Below, one piece after another: positions 30,416 to 39,090 of a stretch of DNA of 64,000 nt. The notes under the pieces are model-generated. The model was not told the origin of the DNA. It saw only the letters and a program-made list of their open reading frames with translations, and did no database searches. The stretch is from contig NZ_AP027729.1 of assembly GCF_030296575.1 (NCBI RefSeq), positions 744,001 to 808,000 of the forward strand, read 5' to 3'. The position numbers and the translations under genes are program-made. This DNA is from Paraoerskovia sediminicola (GTDB lineage: Bacteria > Actinomycetota > Actinomycetes > Actinomycetales > Cellulomonadaceae). How positions within the stretch are numbered: position 1 is the first letter of the stretch; every line of letters starts with the position of its first letter.

Positions 30416-30913
30416 TCAGGCCTGGCGACCTTGCCGAGCCATCGAGCGCGCGGCCCGTCGCATCATCGACTGGACGATCGGGCCGTGAGCGAGCTGGACC
30501 GGGGCGAAGTAGGCACGTCCTCGCCATCCGTGCAGCCGCACCGCCGTGGTCACGCGCACCAGCCGCGCGGAGCCGTCCACCGCGACGCCGCACCGGAAGT
30601 CCAGGTGATCGTCGTCCGCGACGATCAGCGCCTCCTCACCCTCGACGCGGGCGACATCGAAGACGCCGGACTCGCCGGGAGGCACGCCGATGAGCGGCGC
30701 GAGCGCCTGCCGCAGGACGAACGCGCCACGCACCCAGACCGGGGCTGCGCGGACGTCGAAGATCGCGCGCGCCCACGCTGCCGGGTCCACGGGGGCGCCG
30801 TCGGGCAAGGGCACGAGGGCGACGTCCGCGAAGTCCGGGCGCGGGACGTCGTCGAGCGCGAGGGACGAGAAGCACGGCGTCGTACTCGATGCCGGCGAGG
30901 GTGCTGGGCTCAT
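30416..30913 (-). CDS. DUF2867 domain protein
   Basis: This is a protein of about 165 residues matching the DUF2867 family of small soluble proteins. The hydrophobic core segments ALAPLIGVPPGESGVFDVARVE, HLDFRCGVAVD and the closing YFAPVQLAHGPIVQSMMRRAARSM are typical. The function of the family is not established. The ATG at 30913 follows GAGAAAGGTCCCCG. An upstream ATG in frame would start inside the operator and is unlikely. It is divergent from a TetR gene and shares a palindrome-rich gap with it, so it is likely that regulator's target. Confidence 0.8.
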   Translation of the reverse strand: MSPAPSPASSTTPCFSSLALDDVPRPDFADVALVPLPDGAPVDPAAWARAIFDVRAAPVWVRGAFVLRQALAPLIGVPPGESGVFDVARVEGEEALIVADDDHLDFRCGVAVDGSARLVRVTTAVRLHGWRGRAYFAPVQLAHGPIVQSMMRRAARSMARQGRQA

Positions 30914-30943
30914 CGGGGACCTTTCTCCACGGTTCCGTACGCC

Positions 30944-30971
30944 ACCGTACGGATATCTGTACGGTACCGTA
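30944..30971. promoter_or_regulatory. overlapping palindromic operator between DUF2867 and TetR genes
   Basis: ACCGTACGGAT/ATCTGTACGGT (30944-30965) is a 22-base palindrome with one mismatch. It is followed by the perfect 12-base TACGGTACCGTA (30960-30971). A further half-site, TCCGTAC, lies at 30935. The array ends seven bases before the TetR ATG and overlaps its presumed -10 (TACCGT), so binding would block both divergent genes. Confidence 0.78.
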
Positions 30972-30977
30972 TGGATC

Positions 30978-31612
30978 ATGTCCCCCGCAGCCCGACGCGA
31001 CGCCTCGGCGTGGGTCGACGCCGCCTACGACGCCTTCGCGTCGGCCGGCCTCGAGGCGGTCAAGGTCGAACCGGTCGCCCGAGCGCTGGGCGCCACGAAG
31101 GGCTCCTTCTACTGGCACTTCACCGATCGGCAGGCCCTCGTCGACGCGGTGCTCGCCCGCTGGGAGACCGAGACGGAGGAGATCATCTCGGAGGTCGAGG
31201 CGGCCCCCGGCGGACCGACGGAACAGCTCGCCACGCTCTTCGCCGCCGTCACCCGGCGCCGCTCCCCCGGGTGGGCGAGCAGCTCCTCTACGCCCAGGCC
31301 GAGCTCCCCGGGGTCGGCGAGACCCTGACCCGGGTCACCGAACGGCGGCTCGACGTCGTCACGCGCCTGCTGACGTCCGCGGGCTTCACGCCCGACGAGG
31401 CCCGTGCACGCGCGACCATCGCTCTCGCCACGGTCGTCGGTGCCGAACAGCTGGCGCTCGCCACACCGGCCCTCGTCCCGACCGGCGCCGACGCACGACG
31501 GGTGCGGGAGCTCAGCCTCGCCATGGTCGTCGGCCGCACCGCGCCGACCGCACCGGGGTCAGGACGCGCGGAGGAACCCGTCGCGGACGAGATCGCGGAC
31601 GGCGGGCAGTAG
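30978..31612 (+). CDS. TetR-family regulator, one apparent frameshift
   Basis: This is a small TetR-type regulator of about 211 residues. The helix-turn-helix reads AAYDAFASAGLEAVKVEPVARALGATKGSFYWHFTDR at the N-terminus, a very typical start. The C-terminal half (VGEQLLYAQAELPGVGETLTRV onward) is in another frame. One missing C in 31264-31268 gives a clean SPRVGEQLL junction. The ATG lies directly after the operator array, and no Shine-Dalgarno sequence is present, so the message is probably leaderless. The 3' end overlaps the end of the convergent methyltransferase gene by about 50 bases. The likely target is the divergent DUF2867 gene. Confidence 0.82.
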
Positions 31613-33207
31613 CTCCGCAGCGAGCTCGTCGGCGCGCACCTCGAACAGCGACGCGAGCGCGCCGACGATCTGCCCGACGCTGAGCTCGCCGTCACACACG
31701 CCGACGAGCGCGGCGAGCGGCGACGACGCGTGGACCCCCGACCGAGTCCGCCGCCCTGCCGGATCACGACGACGTTCGGGTCGCTCTGCCCGGGCGCGTG
31801 GAACCGCTCCTCGCTCACGTCGGCCGCGACCACGAGGCGGGCCTCGGCGAGCGCCGCGTCGGTGCGGCCACGGAGCCAGTCGTGCGCCGCGAGGGACGCG
31901 GCGACGTGCCCGCCGAGCGGCTGGTGCACCGCGCCCGAGTGCTCCTCGAGGCGACGCAGCCGTGCCGCCTCCGGGACGCCCTGGGCCTCGGGCGGCCGGC
32001 GCAGCGTCACGATCCCGAAGCCGATGCCCTCGACGTCGCGCGTCGCGAAGTCGTCGAGCCACGCCCCGTAGGCGGACGCCCAGGCCGCCGGCTCGCGCTC
32101 GGGAGTCGTGCCCCCGTCCCGGATCCACGTCTCCGCGTACTCGGCGGGGTCCTGGACCTCACGCTGGATCACCCACCCGTCGAGCCCCGACTCGTCCAGC
32201 CAGCGCCCCACCCGCTCGGTCCACGGTTCGCCCCGGCGGTGCTCCCAGTTGCCCAGCATCTGGGCGACGCCGCCCGGCGCGAGCACCGCGCCCACCCCCG
32301 TGACGAGGTCGCGGACGACGTCGTCACCCGCGCGGCCCCCGTCCCGGTACTCGTACTCCGGGATCCCCGCGGCGGCGTCCGCCGACGACCCGGACCCCGA
32401 CCGCCGGGGCGTGATGACGAACGGCGGGTTGCTCACGACGAGGTCGAACCGCTCGCCGGCGACCGGGTCGAGCATCGACCCCTCGCGCAGGTCCAACCGG
32501 TCCTCGTCGAGGCCGGCCAGCGCCCGGTTGAACGCCGCGAACGCCAGCGCCCGGCGCGAGATGTCGGTACCGACCACGGCCCGTGCGTGCCGGGAGGCGT
32601 GCAACGCCTGGATGCCGCACCCCGTCCCGAGGTCGAGCACCCGGTCCACCGGCTCACGGACCGTGACCTGGGCCAGGGTCGTCGAGGCACCGCCCGCGCC
32701 GAGGACGTGGTCACCCGCGAGCCGCCGACCGGTGGCGAGCTCGCCGAGGTCGGAGGCCAGCCACCAGGACACCTCGCCCGCGGCGTCCGCGGCGGCGTAC
32801 GGACGCAGGTCGATCGCGGCCCGCACCGCGTCGTCGGCGCCCTGACCGGCGCGGCGGACGAGGCCGAGGCGCACCGCGCCGTCCACGCCGACGGACGGCA
32901 GCGCCCGACCGAGGACGGACGCGGGGACCTCGCCCCCGAGCAGGAACAGCGTGGAGAGTGCGGCGACGGCCTCACGGGGGCGGGCGTCGTTCGCGCCGAG
33001 CACGTCGGCGAGCACCCGTCGCGCCGGCACGGTCTGCTCGCGGTGCAGCGCGGCGGCCGCGACGGGGCCGAGCAGCCCCTCCACCCCGTCGACGGTGAAG
33101 TCGGCACCGACCAGGTCGGCGCGCAGCGCGGCGACGGTGCCGGCAGCGCTACCTGGCCCGGCGGGTCCGGGAGTGTCGACGGACGGGACGTTCGAGGGCT
33201 CGGTCAC
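31559..33207 (-). CDS. class I SAM-dependent methyltransferase (small-domain type), one apparent frameshift
   Basis: This is a protein of about 549 residues. A helical N-terminal domain of the kind found in actinobacterial methyltransferases is followed by the SAM fold: VLDLGTGCGIQALHAS (motif I), VVGTDISRRALAFAAFN and the catalytic loop VVSNPPFVITP. NPPF marks enzymes that methylate an amide or exocyclic amino nitrogen, so a protein glutamine or nucleic-acid base is the likely acceptor. A C-terminal region with VCDGELSVGQIVGALASLFEV ends at 31559. It is reached by adding one C to 31735-31739. The GTG start overlaps the stop of the acyltransferase gene (GTGA), so it may ride at the end of that operon without a related function. 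Confidence 0.85.
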
Positions 33208-35053
33208 GCACCGATTCTCCCCCGGCCGGGTGTCCCGCTGCTGCCTGAGGGGGCGAGGGCGCCGAGGTCCAGGAGCGGATCGGGGCGGTGGACGCCGCGG
33301 GGTCGGTACCCGAGGTCGTCGGCCCGGTCGATCAGGTCGGCCGCGTACCAGGCGAGCGCCAGCCACATCTCGGTGCCCTGGAGCGTGGGCTCCAGGCCCG
33401 GAGCGAACGGGAGGCCCCGACCCGGGACCCACGCACCGGTGGCGAGGTCGAGGACGTGCGCGGCGACGTCGGCCACCTCGCCGCTCCGGTGGTCCGGGTC
33501 GACGCGTCGGGACCACCACAGGAGCTGGACGACGTCGAGCGCGTCGCAGGCGGTCCATGTCCCGCGTCGTAGCTCGGCGGCACGTCGGAGCACGGCGTCC
33601 ACGAGGGCGCGCGGCCTGCCGACGGGCAGCCCCCACAGGTGCAGCGTGCCGCGCAGGGCCCGGTAGGCGCCGTTGACGGGCTCGCGCAGTCCGTCGCGCG
33701 CGGTGCCCCACAGCCCTGTGCCCGCGCTCTGGCGCGTGGCGAGCCAGCCGACGACCGCCTCTGCCGCGGCGGACCGCTCACCGCCCGCGAGCATCGCCCA
33801 GGTGAGCGCGGAGCCGACCGCGTCGACGTGCGCACCGGCCCCCACGCGCCCGAGTCCCACGGCAGCCGGTCCAGGAGCGCCAGCAGGTCCCCCGGGGCGG
33901 CACCGACGATCGCCGCGACCGGGTGCGCGGGCCGGGCACCGAGGAGGTCCAGCGCGTGGCCGACGCAGAGCACGTGGTACGCCTGGTCGTCGCGCGGCAG
34001 CGACCCGTGGGTCGTCCCCGTCCGCCCGGGGACAGCGGCAGCAGCGCCGACGGATCCGGCGGCTTCGGCGGCTCGACGGACGCCGCTCCCGAGCTCGGGC
34101 ACGAGCCCCGTCGCCGGGTCCTGCCACCCCTGCAGGAGCGCCACGTGCTCCGTACGGGACAGCGGCGACGGAGCCGCTCGGGCGATGAGGTCGGCGAGCT
34201 CGACCGCGTCGCAGTGTGCGCGCACCGTCGCGGCCGAGCCCGGCCCGTCGTGGAAGGCGCCGTCGCGCCACGCCGCGTCGAGGATCGCAGGGACGTCCGC
34301 GCGTGCACGCTCCCCCAGGTCACGCACGCCGATCCGGGACGGCCGGCCCGAGGCCCGCCGTCCGCTCCCGCTCGGTCCGCCGGTCGCCGTCGACCCGGCG
34401 ACCCCGCTGCGGCCGGGCCGCCGGTCGCGGACGACGCGGGCCGGGTTCCCGACGACGACCGCCCAGTCGGGCACGTCCCGGGTGACGACGGAACCGGCAC
34501 CGACCACCGCGTGCGACCCGACGGTGACGCCGTCACGGACGACGACGTGCGCACCGATCCACACGTCGTCCCCGACGGTGATGCCCTGGCTGCGCAACGG
34601 CTGGCGGAACATCTCGGTGTCCGGGTCGTCGAAGGTGTGGTCGAAGCCGAGGATCGACGTCCCCGCACCGATGCGCACCGCCCGGCCGAGCCGCACCCTC
34701 CCGCGCACGGTCACCCGGACGTTCACGGAGCAGTCCGCGCCGACGACGACGTCGCCGCCGACGTGCGCGTCCGCCGCGACGTAGCTGCGGTCACCGAGCT
34801 CGAACCGCTCGGCCCGGACCGCGGCGCGGGACGAGACGACGCACCCCTGCCCGATCACGTGCCCACGGTCGCGCAGCGCAGCGAGCCGTGCGCCCTGCTC
34901 CGCCTTCTGCGCGTCGGTCGCGAGCTCGTCCCACGCCCACACCTCGACGTCGGCGACAGCGTGGTCGTGGCGCGGACGCGACGCTCCCGCGGCACCGACG
35001 ACCGGGGCGCCGTCCTCGTCGAACGGCCCCGCGGCGTCCGGCACCCGCGTCAC
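33204..35053 (-). CDS. acyltransferase (left-handed beta-helix) fused to an alpha/alpha-toroid-like domain, one apparent frameshift
   Basis: This is a protein of about 617 residues with two parts. The first 220 residues are a hexapeptide-repeat acyltransferase (GCVVSSRAAVRAERFELGD, GADCSVNVRVTVRGRVRLG, GFDHTFDD, DDVWIGAHVVVRDGVTVGS, AVVVGNPARVV), like sugar O-acetyltransferases. The rest is helical, with repeated Trp/Gly-containing segments (DDQAYHVLCVGHALDLLGA, RLPWDSGAWGAGAHVDAVGSALTW, GYRPRGVHRPDP). It resembles the alpha/alpha toroid of glycoside-processing enzymes. One missing C in 33839-33843 separates the two frames. The GTG overlaps the stop of the DUF624 gene. The context suggests deacylation or acylation of an imported sugar, which is inference. 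Confidence 0.75.
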
Positions 35054-35754
35054 GCGGCCTCGGCGCTGCCCGGGAGCCGCTCCACGGCGAACCGACCGTT
35101 CGCCCACACCACGTAGAGCAGCGGCGCGGCCGCGAGCCCGATCGCGACCGCAGGCTGCGCGGCGAACAGGGCGAAGAGCAGCCCGGCCGAGAACAACGAG
35201 AGCGCCGTCAGGTACCAGCGGCGCAGCGCGAGGTACGGGGCGACCCGCAGCACGTCGCGCAGACGCAGGTCCGGCCGCTCGGCGGCGACCACGACGAGCA
35301 CGGGGACCGTCGCGACGACCAGGGCGATCAGGACGGCGAGGACCGGGATCGCCACCGCCCCGACCTGCATGCCCCAGACGGCGCGGACGTCGACCCCGAG
35401 GACGACGAGGGCGCCGACGACGACGGCACCGACGGCCAGCGAGCGACGGAACCCGGCACGCCAGGCCGCGGCGAAGGTGCGCACGACCGTGGTGCTGCCC
35501 TCCTGCGAGAACGCCCGGTACACGGCGCACACCGCCGTCAGGGTCGGGAACGCGAACGGCGCCGCGAGCGCCAGCAGCAGCCACGAGCGTGTCGGGTCGG
35601 TCGTCACGAGGAGGACGACGAACGGCAGCGAGCCGACGAGCAGCAGCAGGTTCGTCATCAGCCCGACGTACGCGACCCCGAACACGGTCTCGAGCGCGCC
35701 GTGGGTGAGGAACCTCCGGCGCGGCGCCCGGGCGGCGGTGACCACGGCGCTCAT
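35050..35754 (-). CDS. DUF624 (YesL-like) membrane protein
   Basis: This is a 234-residue membrane protein with five or six predicted helices. The N-terminal MTNLLLLVGSLPFVVLLV and the TLTAVCAVYRAF segment match DUF624. Genes of this family are nearly always found beside CUT1-type sugar importers and polysaccharide lyases, for example yesL in the rhamnogalacturonan cluster of Bacillus. The biochemical role is unknown. It overlaps the upstream permease stop and the downstream acyltransferase start by four bases each, so it is tightly coupled in the operon. Confidence 0.85.
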   Translation of the reverse strand: MSAVVTAARAPRRRFLTHGALETVFGVAYVGLMTNLLLLVGSLPFVVLLVTTDPTRSWLLLALAAPFAFPTLTAVCAVYRAFSQEGSTTVVRTFAAAWRAGFRRSLAVGAVVVGALVVLGVDVRAVWGMQVGAVAIPVLAVLIALVVATVPVLVVVAAERPDLRLRDVLRVAPYLALRRWYLTALSLFSAGLLFALFAAQPAVAIGLAAAPLLYVVWANGRFAVERLPGSAEAA

Positions 35755-36653
35755 CCCTTCAGCCCGCTCGTCGCGATGCCCTCGATGAAGTAGCGCTGAC
35801 CTGCGAGGAAGATGATCGCGATCGGCAGCACCGAGATCACCGACCCGGTCATGATGAGCGCGTAGTCGGCGTTGTACTGGCCGATGAACGTCTTGAGCCC
35901 GAGCTGCAGCGTCCAGAGGTCGGGGCTGCGCAGGTAGATCAGGGGCCCGAGGTAGTCGTTCCACGTGTTCGTGAAGGTGATGAGCGTGAGGCTCGCGATC
36001 GCGGGGACGGACAGCGGGATCATGATGCGCCGCCAGATCCCGTACTCGGAGAGCCCGTCGATGCGTGCCGCCTCGCTGAGCTCCTCCGGCACCGTCTCGA
36101 AGAACTGCTTCATGAGGAACACGCCGAACGCCCCGAACGTCTGCAGCGCGAGGATCGCCCACAGGGTGTTCGACAGGCCGATCTTCGACAGCATGACGAA
36201 CTGCGGGATCATGTACGCCTGCCACGGGACGGCGATCGTCGCCACGTAGATCAGGAACAGCGCGTCGCGGCCGGCGAAGCGGACCTTCGAGAACCCGTAC
36301 GCCGCGAAGCTGCCCGTGAGCACCTGGAGGAACGTGACGCTCACGGACAGGATCAGCGTGTTCTTGATCCACGTCGTCATGTCCGACTTCTGCCAGATCT
36401 CGACGTAGTTGTTCCAGACGAAGGGGTCGGGGATCCACTGGATCGGGACCGTGAACACGTCGTTGTTGGTCTTCAACGACGAGATGACCATCCAGACGAA
36501 CGGGAGCAGGACCGCGGCGGCCGCGAGGGCCAGCACGACGTAGAGCACGCCGCGGCCTGCGCGCTTCGCCGGGGTGGGCCGACGCGGGCCGCGCACGACC
36601 GGCCCGCCCTCGATCTGCGACACCGGGAGGGTCGCTGCGGTGGTGGCGCTCAT
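35751..36653 (-). CDS. sugar ABC importer permease (CUT1, MalG-like)
   Basis: This is a 300-residue permease with six helices. The coupling loop is EELSEAARIDGLSEYGIWRRIMIPLSVPAI, the EAA motif of MalG-type subunits. The C-terminal GQRYFIEGIATSGLKG is also typical (consensus GAVKG or GLKG). It pairs with the MalF-like permease upstream, and both interface with an MsiK-type shared ATPase, since no ATPase gene is present in the cluster. It is coupled to its neighbours by ATGA overlaps on both sides. Confidence 0.92.
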   Translation of the reverse strand: MSATTAATLPVSQIEGGPVVRGPRRPTPAKRAGRGVLYVVLALAAAAVLLPFVWMVISSLKTNNDVFTVPIQWIPDPFVWNNYVEIWQKSDMTTWIKNTLILSVSVTFLQVLTGSFAAYGFSKVRFAGRDALFLIYVATIAVPWQAYMIPQFVMLSKIGLSNTLWAILALQTFGAFGVFLMKQFFETVPEELSEAARIDGLSEYGIWRRIMIPLSVPAIASLTLITFTNTWNDYLGPLIYLRSPDLWTLQLGLKTFIGQYNADYALIMTGSVISVLPIAIIFLAGQRYFIEGIATSGLKG

Positions 36654-37578
36654 CGGGACTGCCTCCTGTTCACGGCGAACTGCACGATGGTGACGGCGAT
36701 GCAGATGAAGAACAGCGCGACGGACACCGCTGACGCATAGCCGAACTGGTTCTCGACGAACCCCTTCTCGTAGATGTACTGCGAGAGCACGAGCGTCGAC
36801 TGGCCGGGGCCGCCGTCCGTCATCAGCAGGATCAGGTCGAAGACCTTGAGGCTGCCGATGGTGAGGATCACCGTGATGAAGAACGTGGTCGGCCGCAGGG
36901 ACGGGAGCGTGATGCTCCAGAACCGCTGCCACGCGTTGGCGCCGTCCATGCGTCCGGCCTCGTAGAGCTCGCGCGGGATCGTCTGGAGGCCCGCGAGGAA
37001 GAGGAGCATGTAGTAGCCCATCTCCCGCCACACGCCGACGATGATCACCGCGGGCATCGACCACGCGGCGGACGTCGTCCACCCCGGGGGTTGTCGACGC
37101 CGAAGAACCGCAGGAGCTGGTTGATCGGGCCGAAGTCGGGGCTGAACAGCATGTTCCACACGACGGCGATGGCGACCATCGACGTGATGTAGGGGAAGAA
37201 GGCCGCGGTCCGGAAGAACGCGACGCCCTTGAGCTTCTGGTTGAGGAGCAGCGCGAGCCCGAGGGACGCCATGAGGGTCAGCGGGATGTGCAGGCCGGAG
37301 TAGTACAGGGTGTTGAGCAGCGCCCTGCGGAAGCTGTTGTCCTCGAAGAGCCTCGTGAAGTTGTCGAGACCGACCCACGGGGCCGCGCCGAACGCGTTCC
37401 AGCTCGTGAACGACAGGTAGAAGAGGGCGATCACGGGGATCAGGGTGAGCGTCCCGAAGCCGAGGAAGTTCGGCAGGATGAACGTCCACCCGATGAAGTT
37501 GTTGCGTCGCCGCAGCCGGGTTCCCGGCTTGCTCCGACGGTGTGCGGTCGAGGGTGTCTCGACGGACGTCGTCGCCAT
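36650..37578 (-). CDS. sugar ABC importer permease (CUT1, MalF-like), one apparent frameshift
   Basis: This is a permease of about 309 residues beginning with a cytoplasmic tail and IGWTFILPNFLGFGTLTLIPVIALFYLSF. The coupling motif is PRELYEAGRMDGANAWQRFWSITLPSLRPT. The two halves lie in different frames. One missing base in the plus-strand G run 37086-37090 restores VDNPPGWTTSAAWSMPAV. The ATG at 37578 follows CAGGAGCGCCCC. A 112-base gap with a hairpin separates it from the binding-protein gene upstream. Confidence 0.9.
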
Positions 37579-37609
37579 GGGGCGCTCCTGTCGATCAGTG
37601 GATGGGGCG

Positions 37610-37671
37610 GGGTCCGGCGCGACGGCGACCGCTCGGCGCGCTCGGCGCGCTCGGCGCGTCACGCCGGACCC
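37610..37671. repeat. stem enclosing a 9-base triple repeat between binding protein and permease genes
   Basis: Ten-base arms GGGTCCGGCG and CGCCGGACCC enclose a loop holding three exact head-to-tail copies of CTCGGCGCG (37632-37658). It lies just after the binding-protein stop on the minus strand, where a partial terminator or RNA-protecting stem is often found in such operons. Confidence 0.6.
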
Positions 37672-37690
37672 AGGTGCAGCGGAGGCTGCG

Positions 37691-38995
37691 TCAGCCGATG
37701 TCGGCCTCGCTCTTGGCGCGGTCCTGCGCCTCGGCGATGGCGTCGTCGATCGACGAGGTCCCGGACATGATCGCGGAGTGCATGTCCCCGAGGATCGCCT
37801 GCACCGTCGCGACGTTCGGCGCGACCGGGTTCTCCGGAGCCGTCTCGTGGGTGGCGAACGTGAACTTCGACAGGTCGTCGCCCGGCACGCCGTCGACGGC
37901 GAAGTACGCGTCGACCACCGAGTCGGCCTGGTACGCCGGGGTGATGCCGATCTCCGCGAGCGCGGCGGCCGCGTCCGCCCCACCGATGAACGAGAGGAAC
38001 TTCTTCGCGGCGTCGGCCTTCGACTCGTCGATCGCCGGGTTGATCCCGACACCGGTCGGGTCACCGAAGGTCACGGGGTTGTCGGTCGTGCTCGCGTCGA
38101 GCTGCGGCGCCGGGGCGATGCCCCACGCGAACTCGTCCGCGTCGCCGCTCTCCACCTGGGCGAGGAGCGTGGCCACGTACCAGCTGCCCATGAGCATCAT
38201 GGCGGTCTTCTGGGTACCGAACTGGGCCTGGTAGCTGAGGCTGTTGGTGGTGGCGGTGCCGTAGTCGACCTGGGCGCCGGAGTCCTGGAGGTCGACGGCC
38301 TTCTCGTAGTACGGCTTGAAGTACGCGTAGTCGCCGCTCAGGATGTCGCCGTCAGGGCTCTGCGAGTTCGCGAACCCCTGCAGGGTGGACTGCCACGTGT
38401 GCTCGTAGGTGCCGTCCACGCCGTCGCCGAGGGCCCCGTCGAGCTCCTTCGCCGTCGCGACGTAGTCGTCCCAGGTCCACGAGCCGTCCGGGGCGTCGAC
38501 GCCGGCCTCGTCGAACAGGTCCTGGTTGTAGTAGAGGTACCAGGAGTCCTGGCGGTACGGGACCGCGTACGTGACGCCGTCCACCTCGTACGCCTCGACG
38601 CCCTTGGTGTCGTCGTCGAACCCGCCCGCGACGTCGGAGACGTCCATGAGCTGGCCGCCGCCCTGGTACGTGGTGAACCCCGCGAGGGTCTTCTGCGCGT
38701 ACATGTCGGGTGCGCTGCCTGCGGCGAGGTCGGCAGTCATCTGCGTGTCGTAGTCGTCGGCGCTGTACTCCTGGAGCTCGACGGTGATGTCGGGCTCCGC
38801 CTCGTGGAACGCGTCGGCGAGCACCTGGAACTCGGGCGTGGTCGACAGGCTCCACCCCGCGAGCGTGAGCTCGACCGGGCCGTCGGCCGCGGCGTCGCCG
38901 TCCCCGCCGCCCGAGTCCCCGTCGCCGCTGCAGCCGGCGAGCACGAGCGATGCCGCTGCTGCCAGGCCGACCGCCGTGGTCAGTGAGCGCTTCAT
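37691..38995 (-). CDS. sugar ABC importer substrate-binding lipoprotein (CUT1)
   Basis: This is a 434-residue extracellular solute-binding protein (SBP_bac_1 type). The signal ends in LVLAGCSG, giving a lipid-anchored Cys at residue 22. The mature N-terminus is Gly/Asp-rich, followed by VELTLAGWS, DLAAGSAPDMYAQ, GVTYAVPYRQDSWYLYYNQDLFDEAGVDAP and a long C-terminal lobe. Aromatic residues suited to sugar stacking are common. The ATG at 38995 (20 codons inside the longest frame) has an AAAGGAGATATC ribosome-binding site. The ligand is probably an oligosaccharide released from a uronic acid-containing polymer, judging by the lyase-like neighbour. Confidence 0.92.
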   Translation of the reverse strand: MKRSLTTAVGLAAAASLVLAGCSGDGDSGGGDGDAAADGPVELTLAGWSLSTTPEFQVLADAFHEAEPDITVELQEYSADDYDTQMTADLAAGSAPDMYAQKTLAGFTTYQGGGQLMDVSDVAGGFDDDTKGVEAYEVDGVTYAVPYRQDSWYLYYNQDLFDEAGVDAPDGSWTWDDYVATAKELDGALGDGVDGTYEHTWQSTLQGFANSQSPDGDILSGDYAYFKPYYEKAVDLQDSGAQVDYGTATTNSLSYQAQFGTQKTAMMLMGSWYVATLLAQVESGDADEFAWGIAPAPQLDASTTDNPVTFGDPTGVGINPAIDESKADAAKKFLSFIGGADAAAALAEIGITPAYQADSVVDAYFAVDGVPGDDLSKFTFATHETAPENPVAPNVATVQAILGDMHSAIMSGTSSIDDAIAEAQDRAKSEADIG

Positions 38996-39090
38996 GTCGA
39001 TATCTCCTTTGAAATCGCCGACCCGGGGCCCGGGCCGTGCCGTCCACCGGGTCACCTGGTCGGCGTCCGGCGTCGTTCGTGGTGGTGCGT

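Noticed and set aside
36650-39055. Missing ATPase as a sign of a broken importer
   Set aside because: CUT1 importers in actinobacteria usually share one MsiK-type ATPase encoded elsewhere, so its absence is normal.
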